From the NCBI GenBank assembly GCA_951799405.1, contig OX637352.1:15448820-15512819 (forward strand): 64,000 nt of DNA. Reading direction: 5' to 3'. Positions within the stretch are counted from its first letter, which is position 1, and every line of letters begins with the position of its first letter. A program made the position numbers and the translations under genes. The DNA comes from Agapetus fuscipes. Its lineage: Eukaryota > Arthropoda > Insecta > Trichoptera > Glossosomatidae. A model generated the notes under the pieces. The model searched no databases, was not told where the DNA came from, and was given only the letters and a program-made list of their open reading frames with translations. Of the stretch, positions 47,669 to 56,687 are shown piece after piece.

Positions 47669-48218
47669 GGTGTGAGGCCGGCCCATTTTCCTATAAAAAT
47701 AAATAGGTCCCGAAGCGCCACATGCGACCCCTTCGGGGATAACGCAGACAAAAAGTTACACTATATGTGGAGCTTAGTTGCGTTTAAAAACAATTTGTAT
47801 AAGAGTTATAGGCTTACACGGCCGGCTAATGATGCTGGAGTGATGTTTTCCGGGATCTGTTGCCGTGGTCTGTGGGAGCTGAAGCTTTCGGACGTTTCGC
47901 CCATTTCTACTGAGAACTGTGATGACCCAGCACATCAAGATCATCTTCATCATCATACTTCACGCTGAAAAAGCCCATCGTAGAAATGGGCGGAACGTCC
48001 GGAAGTTTCAGCTCCCACAGAACCAACAACAGATCCTTGAAAACATCACTCCAGCATCATTAGCCAGCCGTGTAAGCCTACAGCTCTTATACAAATTGTT
48101 TTTAAACGCAACTAAGCTACACATATAGTGTAACTTTTTGCCTGCGTTATCCCCGAAGGGGTCGCATGTGGCGCTTCGGGACCTATTTATTTTTATAGGA
48201 AAGTGGGCCGGCCTCACA
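47669..48218. repeat. Large inverted repeat containing SINE-C arms
   Basis: GGTGTGAGGCCGGCCCATTT on the left pairs with AAGTGGGCCGGCCTCACACC on the right. The arms (about 240 bp each) contain the SINE-C 3' half, AAAACAATTTGTATAAGAG, GGCTAATGATGCTGGAGTGATG and GGAGCTGAAGCTTTCGGACG. The spacer (about 47905-47965) is ATCATCTTCATC-rich. The arms hold a hammerhead-like motif. Confidence 0.8.
47962..48002 (+). ncRNA. Hammerhead-like motif 3, degenerate
   Basis: CTGAAAA (47965-47971), GCCCAT, loop, ATGGGC, GGAA (47992-47995), CGTCC. The core has two substitutions (CUGANGA to CUGAAAA, GAAA to GGAA). The opposite arm keeps GAAA (47898-47895, minus) and the ATGGGC half of stem II but has lost CUGANGA. 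Confidence 0.45.
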
Positions 48219-49311
48219 CCAACCACTTTCAGTTGAAGTGGGGGTTCCCCAGTTCCCGGGGGGACTGGTTCTCATTTCTTGTGAAGGCTGAGTAAACCTT
48301 AGAGATCGAACCCTTGCTCTCGGCATGGAATGCAAGCATTCTACCAATTGAGCTATCGACCTTTTTACATGCTTGATCGTCGTCGCTACAAAGCGTCAAT
48401 TCTCAAGCAAGACCCAGTTGCTGTGAGGCTGGATGGACCTGTGGTGACCGGTCATTGGTAAAGGTTTTATGAGTTTTTCAACCCAGCGAAGAGAAAATTC
48501 GAAAATATAAACATGGATATATAGAACTGGATGGGCTAAGAAGTCAATCCTTTGAGAATTATAAATACGCTACCCCACTCATCACACAAAAATCCAAATT
48601 CAGTATATCGGTAACCTTCCAACTGTGAACAGGTGTGTTACCTAATTGGAAAAAAAAAACATATAAATGCAAAACTGGGTATTTTTTAAACGTGTCAACA
48701 AATATGAGTAAATGTGTTATAGAACATGGAATAATATTTCACTTTAATCACTGTTCTATATGATTACGTTGATAAAATTTATTTTTCGTTTGTCGAAATA
48801 TTTTGCTCGCGAAAAAGACAGCCATTTCTAGAACTAGTGATGTTCAAATATATAGGTACTTGCTTATCCAAGTATGTAACTTCTATGCTCGCGGTAATAG
48901 ATACTTGTGGAAATCATCCCGTACACAATGAGGTGGGAACATTTTTGAATTCGGAATTTATCAGATATCTTCATACTTGCAACAACACTACTAACAAATC
49001 CGTTACCATAGTGATTTCATGTGTTTCTTTGGTGATTTGTAAATAGATTGAAGACGGAGTGGAGACACGTTGCTTACATAGAAAATGAGAAAATCATTTC
49101 ATATGTCGTGAGCGAGACAGCATTATAAACAGTGTATGGTGTCAAAGACAGTGATTCATGTTGATTGGTACTAAATCACATGTACGTCCCCTCCATTTAA
49201 TACTTCCTCCATGAATATAAATGATATATTTTTTGTGCTCCGCCAGGAATCGAACCCACAACCTTCCCATGCAGAGTCCGAAGTGTTGCCACTGAACTAC
49301 GGACCGGTCGG
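48100..49311 (-). mobile_element. B-C dimeric SINE, copy 2, with element N inside
   Basis: On the minus strand: SINE-B head (49311, GACCGGTCCGTAGTTCAGTGG), body interrupted by element N, resuming at 48511, then the TAAAAAGG junction to the SINE-C head (near 48365) and SINE-C tail to 48100. Junction and internal deletion equal those at 24769-25275. Its tail end forms the right arm of the inverted repeat. Confidence 0.75.
48512..49213 (+). mobile_element. DNA element N, copy 3
   Basis: 702 bp, CATGGATATATAG to CTTCCTCCATG, with perfect 8-bp duplications AATATAAA (48504-48511, 49214-49221). Uninterrupted SINE-B copies have a single AATATAAA at this point, so the target site is confirmed. Confidence 0.9.
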
Positions 49312-49711
49312 TTTTTGATTTTTAATATTTAAAACAAACTCTCCGAGTCTTTTTCTGGGAAGGAAAAATGATTCCACGTACCCGAATGGCGCAGTGGAAC
49401 ACGCTTGGTAGTGCTACTTACTCGTAAATCATATTCGCTGATTAGTACTGTCATTGCTTACAGGAATTCCTCATGAGCCGGGTAGCTGTGGTTTACATTA
49501 GAGTCACGTACCCGCAGTCACTTGACCCCAAGTGAGGGTCGTGTGTTGCCATTATTGTGATTAATTATTCACAATTAAAGATAACACACCTACCCACCCA
49601 CTGGCAACACAGGCAGGATAGAACGACACAGTGACAAAACAACACATGACATAGCGAAACATGCAGAACGTCACATGAAGACTACAGGGGAAAAAACAAG
49701 GAATGTCAGCA
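49312..49711. other. Possible tRNA-like SINE scrap
   Basis: ACCCGAATGGCGCAGTGGAAC (49379-49399) looks like an A-box region, followed by TACTCGTAAATC. No B box follows at a proper distance. The rest is unrecognised. Confidence 0.3.
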
Positions 49712-49945
49712 AACTAATCTAATCTAATATAAGTTGCAAAGATACGATACATTAAGGATTCACATGTATATGCATTTTCACAAGCAAACACGTAAAAGTT
49801 CGCGCTTTTACATGCCGCATGTGAATCTACAACATAAAAACCCAAATCTCAAGTGAACATACACCCTGCAACTCATGCCGACCTTCCCTGAAACAGGGAT
49901 TACATTGGCAAAGTGAATCTTTTTCTTACAGTATGGGTGGTCAGC
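49712..49945 (-). mobile_element. LINE-A 3' tail
   Basis: AATCTAATCTAATATAAGTTGC to CAGTATGGGTGGTCAGC, complete. Confidence 0.85.
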
Positions 49946-50238
49946 TATAATTGGCCAATTTTTGTATAGCGACGTCTAGTGGCACTAGCCACCCCAAGGG
50001 CGCTTTTACGTGTTGAAGCTTCTGTTAAACAAAACAACTTCCTGAAACTCACACCTTCTCTCAGGGTCAGTCTCCCCTCCACTGACCCACGCCCTGTATA
50101 TCCATCCCATCCGGGGATGTGTCACAGGACTCGCATGCAAAAGTTATGTGAGATGCGAGTGGCAGAAGGCCCTCCCATGAAGCTACACTTTCCCAAGTGT
50201 TTACACAAAGCAAAGGAGGCTTAGAAATCACTGAAATA

Positions 50239-50722
50239 TTATAGCCGTGAGGGTTTAGAGCTCGAAGACTTCCTGAAACTGCCAACACTGGTCTCTGTTC
50301 TCAACTCCAGAGGTAGACTGTTCCAGCAGGATGGACCAGCCGAACTAAAAACCCTGTCTCCGAAACCGGTTCTGTTCCGTAAAAGTGACAGTTGAAGCCT
50401 ATTTACGGCGTCACTCTGTGCAGAACGAAGAGTGCGTCGTTTTCCACCTATCTGGTCGACTCTGCACAATTCACGCAAGTACGATGGAGCAACTCCTCTG
50501 AGGGCGTTAAAAACAGAAACGCATATCTTGTACTCAATCCTCTCTGGGACCCGCAGCCAATGAAGACGCCGCAACAGAGGAGAGACATGGTCAGTTTTTC
50601 GTCCTCCCAAAAGTAATTTGGCTGCAGCATTAAAGACAGACTGCAGTCTAGACTGCTGAAACCTTGGAAGACCAAAGAACAGACCATTGCGATAGTCCAG
50701 TCGAGACACAACGAATGACGCA
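50239..50722 (-). pseudogene. L2-like LINE RT C-terminus
   Basis: A 156-codon minus frame reads MSRLDYRNGLFFGLPRFQQS, RLQSVFNAAAKLLLGGRKTD, HVSPLLRRLHWLRVPERIEY, KICVSVFNALRGVAPSYLRE and, at the end, GFGDRVFSSAGPSCWNSLPL and RKSSSSKPSRL. This is the L2/CR1 C-terminal domain in full, from the thumb to the last residues, without a stop. Compared with 28.7 kb it keeps the SSAGPxxWNSLP block and has a different 3' end, so it is a second L2-like lineage. Palm and endonuclease are missing. A frame shift by one gives another open frame upstream (50448-50723), a shadow. Confidence 0.85.
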
Positions 50723-50880
50723 ATGTTTTGTTTTATTTACATATTTGCAATGTAGTGGAAATATTTTAGTTACCTTCTAATTACAGAATTACACATTAAA
50801 TCTTCTTAGTGTTAGTGCATTCACAGAGTGAAAATTCATTTTAATTTCAATTAAAAAACTTTTTTGAAACATACTTTTAT
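50723..50880. other. Spacer, AT-rich
   Basis: AT-rich non-coding DNA; an AATTTCAATTAAAAAACTTTT stretch (50839-50860) recurs inverted at about 51178-51203. Confidence 0.4.
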
Positions 50881-50884
50881 TTTC

Positions 50885-50945
50885 ACTTATTTGAGTTAAC
50901 AAGGCCTAAGCGCTATCGGACTTTATCCGTCCATCATCAGAGGCT
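50885..50945 (-). ncRNA. Hammerhead-like motif 4, degenerate
   Basis: Minus strand: CTGATGA (50940-50934), TGGAC, loop GGATAAA, GTCC, then GATA (50917-50914) instead of GAAA and GCGCTTAGGCC. Stem II is 4 bp. The pattern is that of Penelope-like element ends. The AATTGAAATTA arms at 50840 and 51190 invert around it. Confidence 0.45.
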
Positions 50946-51540
50946 CACTGAGGTTAAAAAAACAAAACAAAAGGGTTAAAATTCAGGGTAGGAAAGAGAA
51001 AGTGGGTGGGGTTTTTCGGGGCAGGTACTGTTTGTAGGGGAGAAGGACTAGGTATTTGCTTATTAATATTATTTAGATTATATTGAATTTCGAGCGTATA
51101 AAGGGCGATAAGTTATCTGACTTTGCACCCTGAGAAGAGGACCTTTACTCCTGTAGTATCGAAGAAAACTATGTTTTAAAAAAGTTTTTAATTGAAATTA
51201 CACATTATTTAGTCTCGCGACAGGTTTAGAGGATAGACCGCTCTTAATGAAACAGTAGGAAAGAGAACGCGTGCATTTAATAAACGTTTTAATCACAATG
51301 TTAGGCATTCCATACGCCTCCTAAATACTTCCTCAATTCTCTGAAACCAGTTTATTTGTAATAATAGTAATAGCATGAATGTGACAGCTGTTGCAGCTGA
51401 CACAACCATCACATTCTGTTTAACATTCACGTCGTCACATGACAGCGAGACCATGACCTTCGCAATGTCGGTACACTCGGTAGAAAGTAAAATACAATAT
51501 TATTAATCATTTACTTACTTTCCGCGTCCAGAACCACCAA
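50946..51540. other. No recognised feature
   Basis: Non-coding. Possibly the remains of a Penelope-like terminal repeat in its first 260 bp (inverted AATTTCAATTAAAAA arms); nothing recognised further on. Confidence 0.4.
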
Positions 51541-52400
51541 TGCTCAGCATCTCCAGTGACTAGCGGCAGCCACTGCATTGTCGTTTCCTTGGAGCAGGTC
51601 CTTCAGTGTGCATACCCATACTGTACTTACTTACGTGTCCAGAACCACCTATGCTCAGCATCTCCAGTGACTAGCGGCAGCCACTGCATTGTCGTTTCCT
51701 TGGAGCAGGTCCTTCAGTGTGCATACCCATACTGTACTTACTTACGTGTCCAGAACCACCTATGCTCAGCATCTCCAGTGACTAGCGGCAGCCACTGCAT
51801 TGTCGTTTCCTTGGAGCAGGTCCGTCAGTGTGCATACCCATACTGTACTTACTTACGTGTCCAGAACCACCTATGCTCAGCATCTCCAGTGACTAGCGGC
51901 AGCCACTGCATTGTCGTTTCCTTGGAGCAGGTCCGTCAGTGTGCATACCCATACTGTACTTACTTACGTGTCCAGAACCACCTATGCTCAGCATCTCCAG
52001 TGACTAGCGGCAGCCACTGCATTGTCGTTTCCTTGGAGCAGGTCCGTCAGTGTGCATACCCATACTGTACTTACTTACGTGTCCAGAACCACCTATGCTC
52101 AGCATCTCCAGTGACTAGCGGCAGCCACTGCATTGTCGTTTCCTTGGAGCAGGTCCGTCAGTGTGCATACCCATACTGTACTTACTTACGTGTCCAGAAC
52201 CACCTATGCTCAGCATCTCCAGTGACTAGCGGCAGCCACTGCATTGTCGTTTCCTTGGAGCAGGTCCTTCAGTGTGCATACCCATACTGTACTTACTTAC
52301 GTGTCCAGAACCACCTATGCTCAGCATCTCCAGTGACTAGCGGCAGCCACTGCATTGTCGTTTCCTTGAAGCAGGTCCGCCAGTGTGCACTTTGGCACAC
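51541..52400. repeat. 111-bp tandem array, about 7.7 units
   Basis: TGCTCAGCATCTCC recurs at 51541, 51652, 51763, 51874, 51985, 52096, 52207 and 52318, every 111 bp. Units are nearly identical. 111 bp is 37 codons, so one plus frame stays open for 307 codons (51556-52479). On the minus strand each unit carries the codons for the C-terminal end of the LINE at 52290-52600, so this is an amplified LINE 3' end, not a gene. Confidence 0.95.
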
Positions 52401-52600
52401 TGACATATGTGCCGAGTCCTGCATATCCCCGCAGTCGCACAGGGTGTCCTGTCCACTGTCGAGCAGGCCCCACCTCTGAAGGCTTGTCCTGCACCTTGTC
52501 ACCCAGTCCTGAGTCTGTTGAGGGCTCTCCAGGTATTGTATGGTAGCTGGTTGCCAGGTGGGAGAGTCTCGGCTGGTTCCATCCAGCTGCTACCATCCCT
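52290..52600 (-). pseudogene. LINE C-terminal fragment next to the array
   Basis: The minus frame reads VTRCRTSLQRWGLLDSGQDT, LCDCGDMQDSAHMSVCQSAH and WRTCFKETTMQWLPLVTGDA, then EHRWFWTRK and a stop. RCRTSLQRWG...CDCGxxxxxxHxxxC is the zinc-motif end of the LINE type at 45.2 kb, here with C-x-C-x8-H-x3-C. Upstream codons (RLSHLATSYHTIPG) lie in another frame. The stop and the last 30 codons are the part repeated in the 111-bp array. Only this end is present. Confidence 0.7.
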
Positions 52601-52804
52601 CCGCAGTCTCAGGCGTTTCTGTCCTTGGATGACGGTGAATTCTTCAAATGTGTTTGCAAATGCCTTTGTAAATGCTATTAATTAGTATAGTCAATTGTAA
52701 GATAGATTAGACAACGTTGCTCCGGCGTTGCACGGCGGAAAGATAACTCAGTCGGTCTCACAAGTAACATGTAACCGCTGTAGCAGCTAAAATCCGAGTA
52801 TGCA

Positions 52805-52870
52805 TAAAAGTAAGAAAGTATGCAAGGACAGAAAAAATGGCGGTTGTTCTGTAATATTGGAAGCTTGAGC
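52805..52870 (+). pseudogene. LINE-A RT extreme C-terminus
   Basis: The plus strand encodes KKVCKDRKNGGCSVILEA-like codons with a 1-nt slip (expected VCKDRKKWRLICNxGG), followed by AT-rich UTR and no tail. Only about 20 codons. Isolated from other LINE-A parts. Confidence 0.55.
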
Positions 52871-53151
52871 TTTTAAATTTCAGTGGTGAAAAAAATATCA
52901 CATTTTAAATTAACTGCAATACTGAATAAAACATAAAATAAATACATTGAAAATTATGCGTGCGTCCGCCATTGAAGGGCATGTTTCGGAAGGTTGGTAG
53001 GTTGGTATTGTCAATGGCAATAAAAACTCATTGTTTATGGTTCATCGAATCCGAGACCACAGACAATGAGCGCGTCCAAAATGGCCGACCCCAAGGGTCA
53101 CGCACCAAACAGATACCTTATAAGCATTTTTAATTTGATTACATTGAATAT

Positions 53152-53667
53152 TGTTACGAAATTAGGGTTCAATTGTCTTCAAATTAAAAATACACAGGTC
53201 TTCTTCAATAGTTATTTATTTTACACAGTTACAAAATTTATTTTCACACTACTTTCTCGATTATTCCACTTGGTTTTGGTTCACTGATCAGATGACTTCG
53301 ATGTGTTTGTAAGTCTCTATGATACTGGCCCGCTCTGCAGGCCATTCGCACCTTTATACTCTGTAGAGCAGTATGATCTAGAACTAAAGTCGCCAGACGG
53401 TTCCAGAGTAATTATTACTTCTCGATGTTTCACGTACTACCTAGACACAACCAAAATCCTACCTACCAATGCAATACAGTATTCCTATAATTATAACAAA
53501 TACCTACTTAGCCTAGAGAATTCTACACTTATACACAATTATCGATCCTACCTACCTATACCTATGAGGACTCTTATAACTATAACTACCCATACTTATT
53601 TCAATATTTATATTTACATAACACTATAACTACCCATACTTATTTCAATATTTATATTTACATAACA
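53152..53667 (-). repeat. 3' LTR
   Basis: 516 bp; identical by eye to 56688-57203. Its minus-strand 5' end contains a 44-bp tandem duplication (units starting 53581 and 53625), so two TGTTATG starts exist. A TATA-like stretch lies within AGAGTATAAAGGTGC (minus, near 53355). Confidence 0.9.
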
Positions 53668-53682
53668 CTACCCCCCACCTAG
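53668..53682 (-). other. Polypurine tract overlapping the gag stop
   Basis: The minus strand reads TAGGTGGGGGGTAG directly before the 3' LTR. It encodes the last Gly codons and the stop, so the plus-strand primer site and the gag end are the same bases. Confidence 0.7.
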
Positions 53683-56007
53683 ACTGTTTCGTCCCGGAAC
53701 AGTCTTGACTCTGTGTAGGTAGGGGCATGCTGATCCACGTCGACACCCTGTGGTCAGGAAGAAGTGGCAGTCCACGGATTTCTCCCCACTGGCTCTCGGC
53801 TGCGCTTGCTCGCAGCACACCATGACGCTGATGCCGACTCCCGAGAACACTGCTTCAATCATACTCCGGATTATCCGCCAGTCTCGATTAGCGCGGCCGC
53901 CACCCATCTTCGGTATTGCCAGACGCGCCTGCTGATCCTCCAACATGTAGTCACGCAGCTCAACAAGGCCGTCCCACAATGCCTTGTAGTCCTCTTCCAG
54001 GTTGCTGGAATCCGGGACAACCAGGCAGTATGCTTGTTGACGCCCCTTCGGTAGTCTCAGAGCTCTTCCTTGCGGGCTGCTCGAGGGTTGCGGTTCTCCG
54101 AATTTGTATCGGAAGACCCGTGCAATTCCTCTAGACATATCTAGATCTTCCGGTACACTGCATGCCAGTGTGTGGTCCCCAGTGACCTCAAATAAGTCCT
54201 TGTGGACTTCTGTGGTCACCCCATGGCGAATCTTCTGTCCCTCTTGCACCTTGCTCCAGAACGTCTCAAACAGGGGCGCTTCTTTGGATGCGACGCATTT
54301 TTGTACTCTCTGGGCGGGCTGGTCATTGTTTGACCACTTTGCTCTTTGAGTTGGCCGGTGGTTATCCTTCATTCGAGCTCCCGCCTCCTTGGTGTTGCTG
54401 ATCTTGGACTCCAGGTTGGCGATGGTGTCCTTCGTCCTGGGCCCCTGCCCAGCTTCCAGCTGCTGGAGCTTAGTCTTAAGCCCCTTGTTCTGTCTCTCCA
54501 GGCTCAGCACAGTCTCGTGCAACTCGTCCCTCTCGGCCTCCGCTGTTCGCCGGACCCTTTCACTGCTGGCCAAGTTCTTCGTCAGCTGCCTGTTCTCCGT
54601 CTCCATGACTTTGACCTTTCTCTCGGCATCCTGGAGCTGTTTCCTCAGCCGTTTGTTCATCTCCATGGTGGTCTCTACATCCTTGCGGTCGTCTTCCAAT
54701 TTCTCCGGTCCTTGAGACTTTGGGCACCTCGCGCTCAGGTGTCCTTGCTGGCCACACGTCCAGCAGTGCGCCTTCTGTCTCGTTGGCTCAAGTTGCTGCA
54801 GCACTTTTTCTATTATTTCCTCGGTTGTAGGTAGTTTGACCTCCTCTGCCTTGATTGCACAAACCCTGGCGTGGCCCCTGATGGACTGTTTGACAGCCTC
54901 AAATTCGAGAGCTCGGCTTAGCGCCTCGTTCAACGTCTTCGGAAGAGCCAGCTTCACTGCTTGCTGCGTCTCCCATTCTCTCAATCCGTTCAGGAACTTG
55001 TCCACTGCCAAGCTCTCGCAGATGTCATCAGGGAATGTCGGGTAAGCGTCTCGTACTAGGTGGACGATGTCCATTTCAAACTCCTGGAGGCTCTCGTTGG
55101 GCTTCTGCACCCTTGTGTTCAGCTGCGACTTGTACAGCTGCTCCAGGCACTTGTGGCCATAGCGCATATCCAAGCGCTGCTTCAGCTGCCCAAAGTCACC
55201 ACGGTTGTCCAGGGGTATGGCCTGCAGAACCCTGAGAGCGTCTCCTCGGAGCGACAGGCTGAGAACCGAAGCCTTCTTCTGCTGGCTCCAGGCTCCCATC
55301 ATGGCAGCCGTCTCAAAGAGGGTCAAATACTCCTCCCACGACGTCTTCCCGTCGAAGGTCGGAAGGTTGTGCTTCGACAGCGAAGGGTCGTCATCCCCTC
55401 TAGTGACCCTGGTTGGAGTTGAGCATCCCTGGTCGGTCTCGTCGTGAAGGCCTTTGGGGGATATTCTGGTGGACTCCATCTGGCCCTTGTCGGCCAGCTC
55501 GGCACGCAGATGTACCTCCAGATTTGACATCCGAGTCTCCATTTCCCCCTTCAGGGCTGTCATCTTCTCCTCCATTTCTCCCTTCAGGGTTGTGAGATTC
55601 TCGTTCATCTTCTCTTTCATGTTGGCGAGGTCTTCCTGCAGGGCCTTGGCGTTTTCAGCCATCTCCACTTTCAGGTCGGTCACCACTTCCTTCAGGTTGG
55701 TGGTCATCTTCTCCTCCAGCCCGGTCAGGTCCGCCTTCAGGTCTTCCCTCAGGGTCTTGGAATTGTCAGCCATCTCAGTCTTCAGTCCTGTCAGGTTACT
55801 GTTGATGCTGATATTTAGCTCGTCCAAGGCGCGGTCCCCCCCAGACGCCATGACAAAATATGCCGGGTCTTCGCCTGTCTGTTCCAAGGCCTCTATGAGG
55901 CGTGCCTGTAAGGCCGCCTTCCCTCCTGAGGTCTCCAGGTCCCTCTCCAGAAGCTCATTTTTAAGCTCTGTGACTTTGAGGTCCTTGACGTTCACTTTGG
56001 TTGCCAT
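53668..56007 (-). CDS. Gag polyprotein with macro domain and CCCH finger
   Basis: 779 codons on the minus strand, Met at 56007. Residues 6-42 form a SAP motif (LKVTELKNELLERDLETSGG). Residues 60-175 are a coiled coil with DLK/EMxEN repeats. Residues 214-380 match the Ty3/Gypsy capsid (PTFDGKTSWEEYLTLFE; LRGDALRVLQ). Residues 415-428 are a CCHC knuckle (CWTCGQQGHLSARC). Residues 436-520 are a second coiled coil. Residues 598-733 resemble the TARG1/OARD1 macro domain: KDLFEVTGDHTLACSVPEDL, MSRGIARVFRYKFG and AIPKMGGGRANRDW. Residues 747-765 are a C-x7-C-x5-C-x3-H finger. Aligned by eye, the catalytic Lys84 and Asp125 of human TARG1 fall on non-Lys and Ala706, so ADP-ribose binding is likelier than hydrolysis. 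The stop TAG abuts the 3' LTR. Gag assembles the RNA particle; the macro domain's role is inferred only. It could also be a host capture in progress. Confidence 0.85.
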   Translation of the reverse strand: MATKVNVKDLKVTELKNELLERDLETSGGKAALQARLIEALEQTGEDPAYFVMASGGDRALDELNISINSNLTGLKTEMADNSKTLREDLKADLTGLEEKMTTNLKEVVTDLKVEMAENAKALQEDLANMKEKMNENLTTLKGEMEEKMTALKGEMETRMSNLEVHLRAELADKGQMESTRISPKGLHDETDQGCSTPTRVTRGDDDPSLSKHNLPTFDGKTSWEEYLTLFETAAMMGAWSQQKKASVLSLSLRGDALRVLQAIPLDNRGDFGQLKQRLDMRYGHKCLEQLYKSQLNTRVQKPNESLQEFEMDIVHLVRDAYPTFPDDICESLAVDKFLNGLREWETQQAVKLALPKTLNEALSRALEFEAVKQSIRGHARVCAIKAEEVKLPTTEEIIEKVLQQLEPTRQKAHCWTCGQQGHLSARCPKSQGPEKLEDDRKDVETTMEMNKRLRKQLQDAERKVKVMETENRQLTKNLASSERVRRTAEAERDELHETVLSLERQNKGLKTKLQQLEAGQGPRTKDTIANLESKISNTKEAGARMKDNHRPTQRAKWSNNDQPAQRVQKCVASKEAPLFETFWSKVQEGQKIRHGVTTEVHKDLFEVTGDHTLACSVPEDLDMSRGIARVFRYKFGEPQPSSSPQGRALRLPKGRQQAYCLVVPDSSNLEEDYKALWDGLVELRDYMLEDQQARLAIPKMGGGRANRDWRIIRSMIEAVFSGVGISVMVCCEQAQPRASGEKSVDCHFFLTTGCRRGSACPYLHRVKTVPGRNSLGGG

Positions 56008-56687
56008 TTTTTTTCAAAATTTACGTCAAAACAAAAATATTTTCATATTTATTTAATACCAGTTTTGAGTTTTATATATATAGCTGTTTTGAATGCGTAC
56101 TTTAGCAAAATAATAATTTATCTGATTACACTGATTGGTAGGTACTGTCTTTTAATATTTATTTTTAAATCACCAATATTTTTAACATAATAATGTCTGA
56201 TAGTACATAATTATTTATTTCGTCTCAAGTCTCTCCAACACACAGGTAGGTACTTAATGTACATTCATACACTTGTAAACGAAGCACAGTTATTCAAAAA
56301 CTTTTTCTCGATGAATCTGGAACGTTCTTTTGTAATATTTTTTTTTTCAAGATTTTTATTTATTTATTTTATTTTTTTAATCACACACAATAATAAAAAA
56401 ACTATGGTCCAATTTGATGACTTTCTCAATGCGGTAAAATAGTCATTATGTTATGTCCAGAATTATGTTCCATATTATGTTCCATATGATGTTCCAGAAT
56501 TTATAAGCAACTTGCTTTTGCGTCTTTTCTTTTAACAAAAATTTATTTAAACACTTGTTTTCACAAAAGTCAGTTCACACAAAGTTCAATTTGAATAAAG
56601 TTCATTTTAACACTTATTTAATTTATTTTATTTATTTTTAGACAGAAGATCTTAATTTTTCTTGACAATTCCGCACCTGACGCCAAT
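56008..56687 (-). other. Leader of the LTR element with primer site
   Basis: Minus strand, 680 bp, AT-rich, non-coding. It starts two bases inside the 5' LTR with TGGCGTCAGGTGCGGAATTG (56685-56666). TGG plus GTCAGG resembles a tRNA-Leu-type primer site with mismatches; the tRNA is inferred. The rest may carry the packaging signal. Confidence 0.6.

Noticed and set aside
48837..49046. 69-codon frame shared by 18378-18587 and 48837-49046 as a transposase
   Set aside because: Too short, no DDE or other motif; similarity reflects the shared DNA element N.
51541..52400. CRISPR-like array
   Set aside because: No spacer variation: the full 111-bp unit repeats, and the setting is eukaryotic.
51556..52479. 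307-codon plus-strand frame
   Set aside because: It is the antisense of a 111-bp (37-codon) array amplified from a LINE end; near-identical units keep any open frame open.
53303..53629. 108-codon plus-strand frame, repeated at 56839-57165
   Set aside because: It lies in the LTRs and is antisense to the element; the duplication is that of the LTR.
54346..54834. 162-codon and other plus-strand frames within 53.7-56.0 kb
   Set aside because: Antisense shadows of the gag frame, with Leu/Ser-rich composition from the reverse complement of coiled-coil codons.
53668..56007. A host macro-domain gene instead of a transposon gene
   Set aside because: Capsid and zinc-knuckle regions, flanking identical LTRs, primer site, polypurine tract and target duplication show that it is an LTR element; domestication cannot be judged from one copy.
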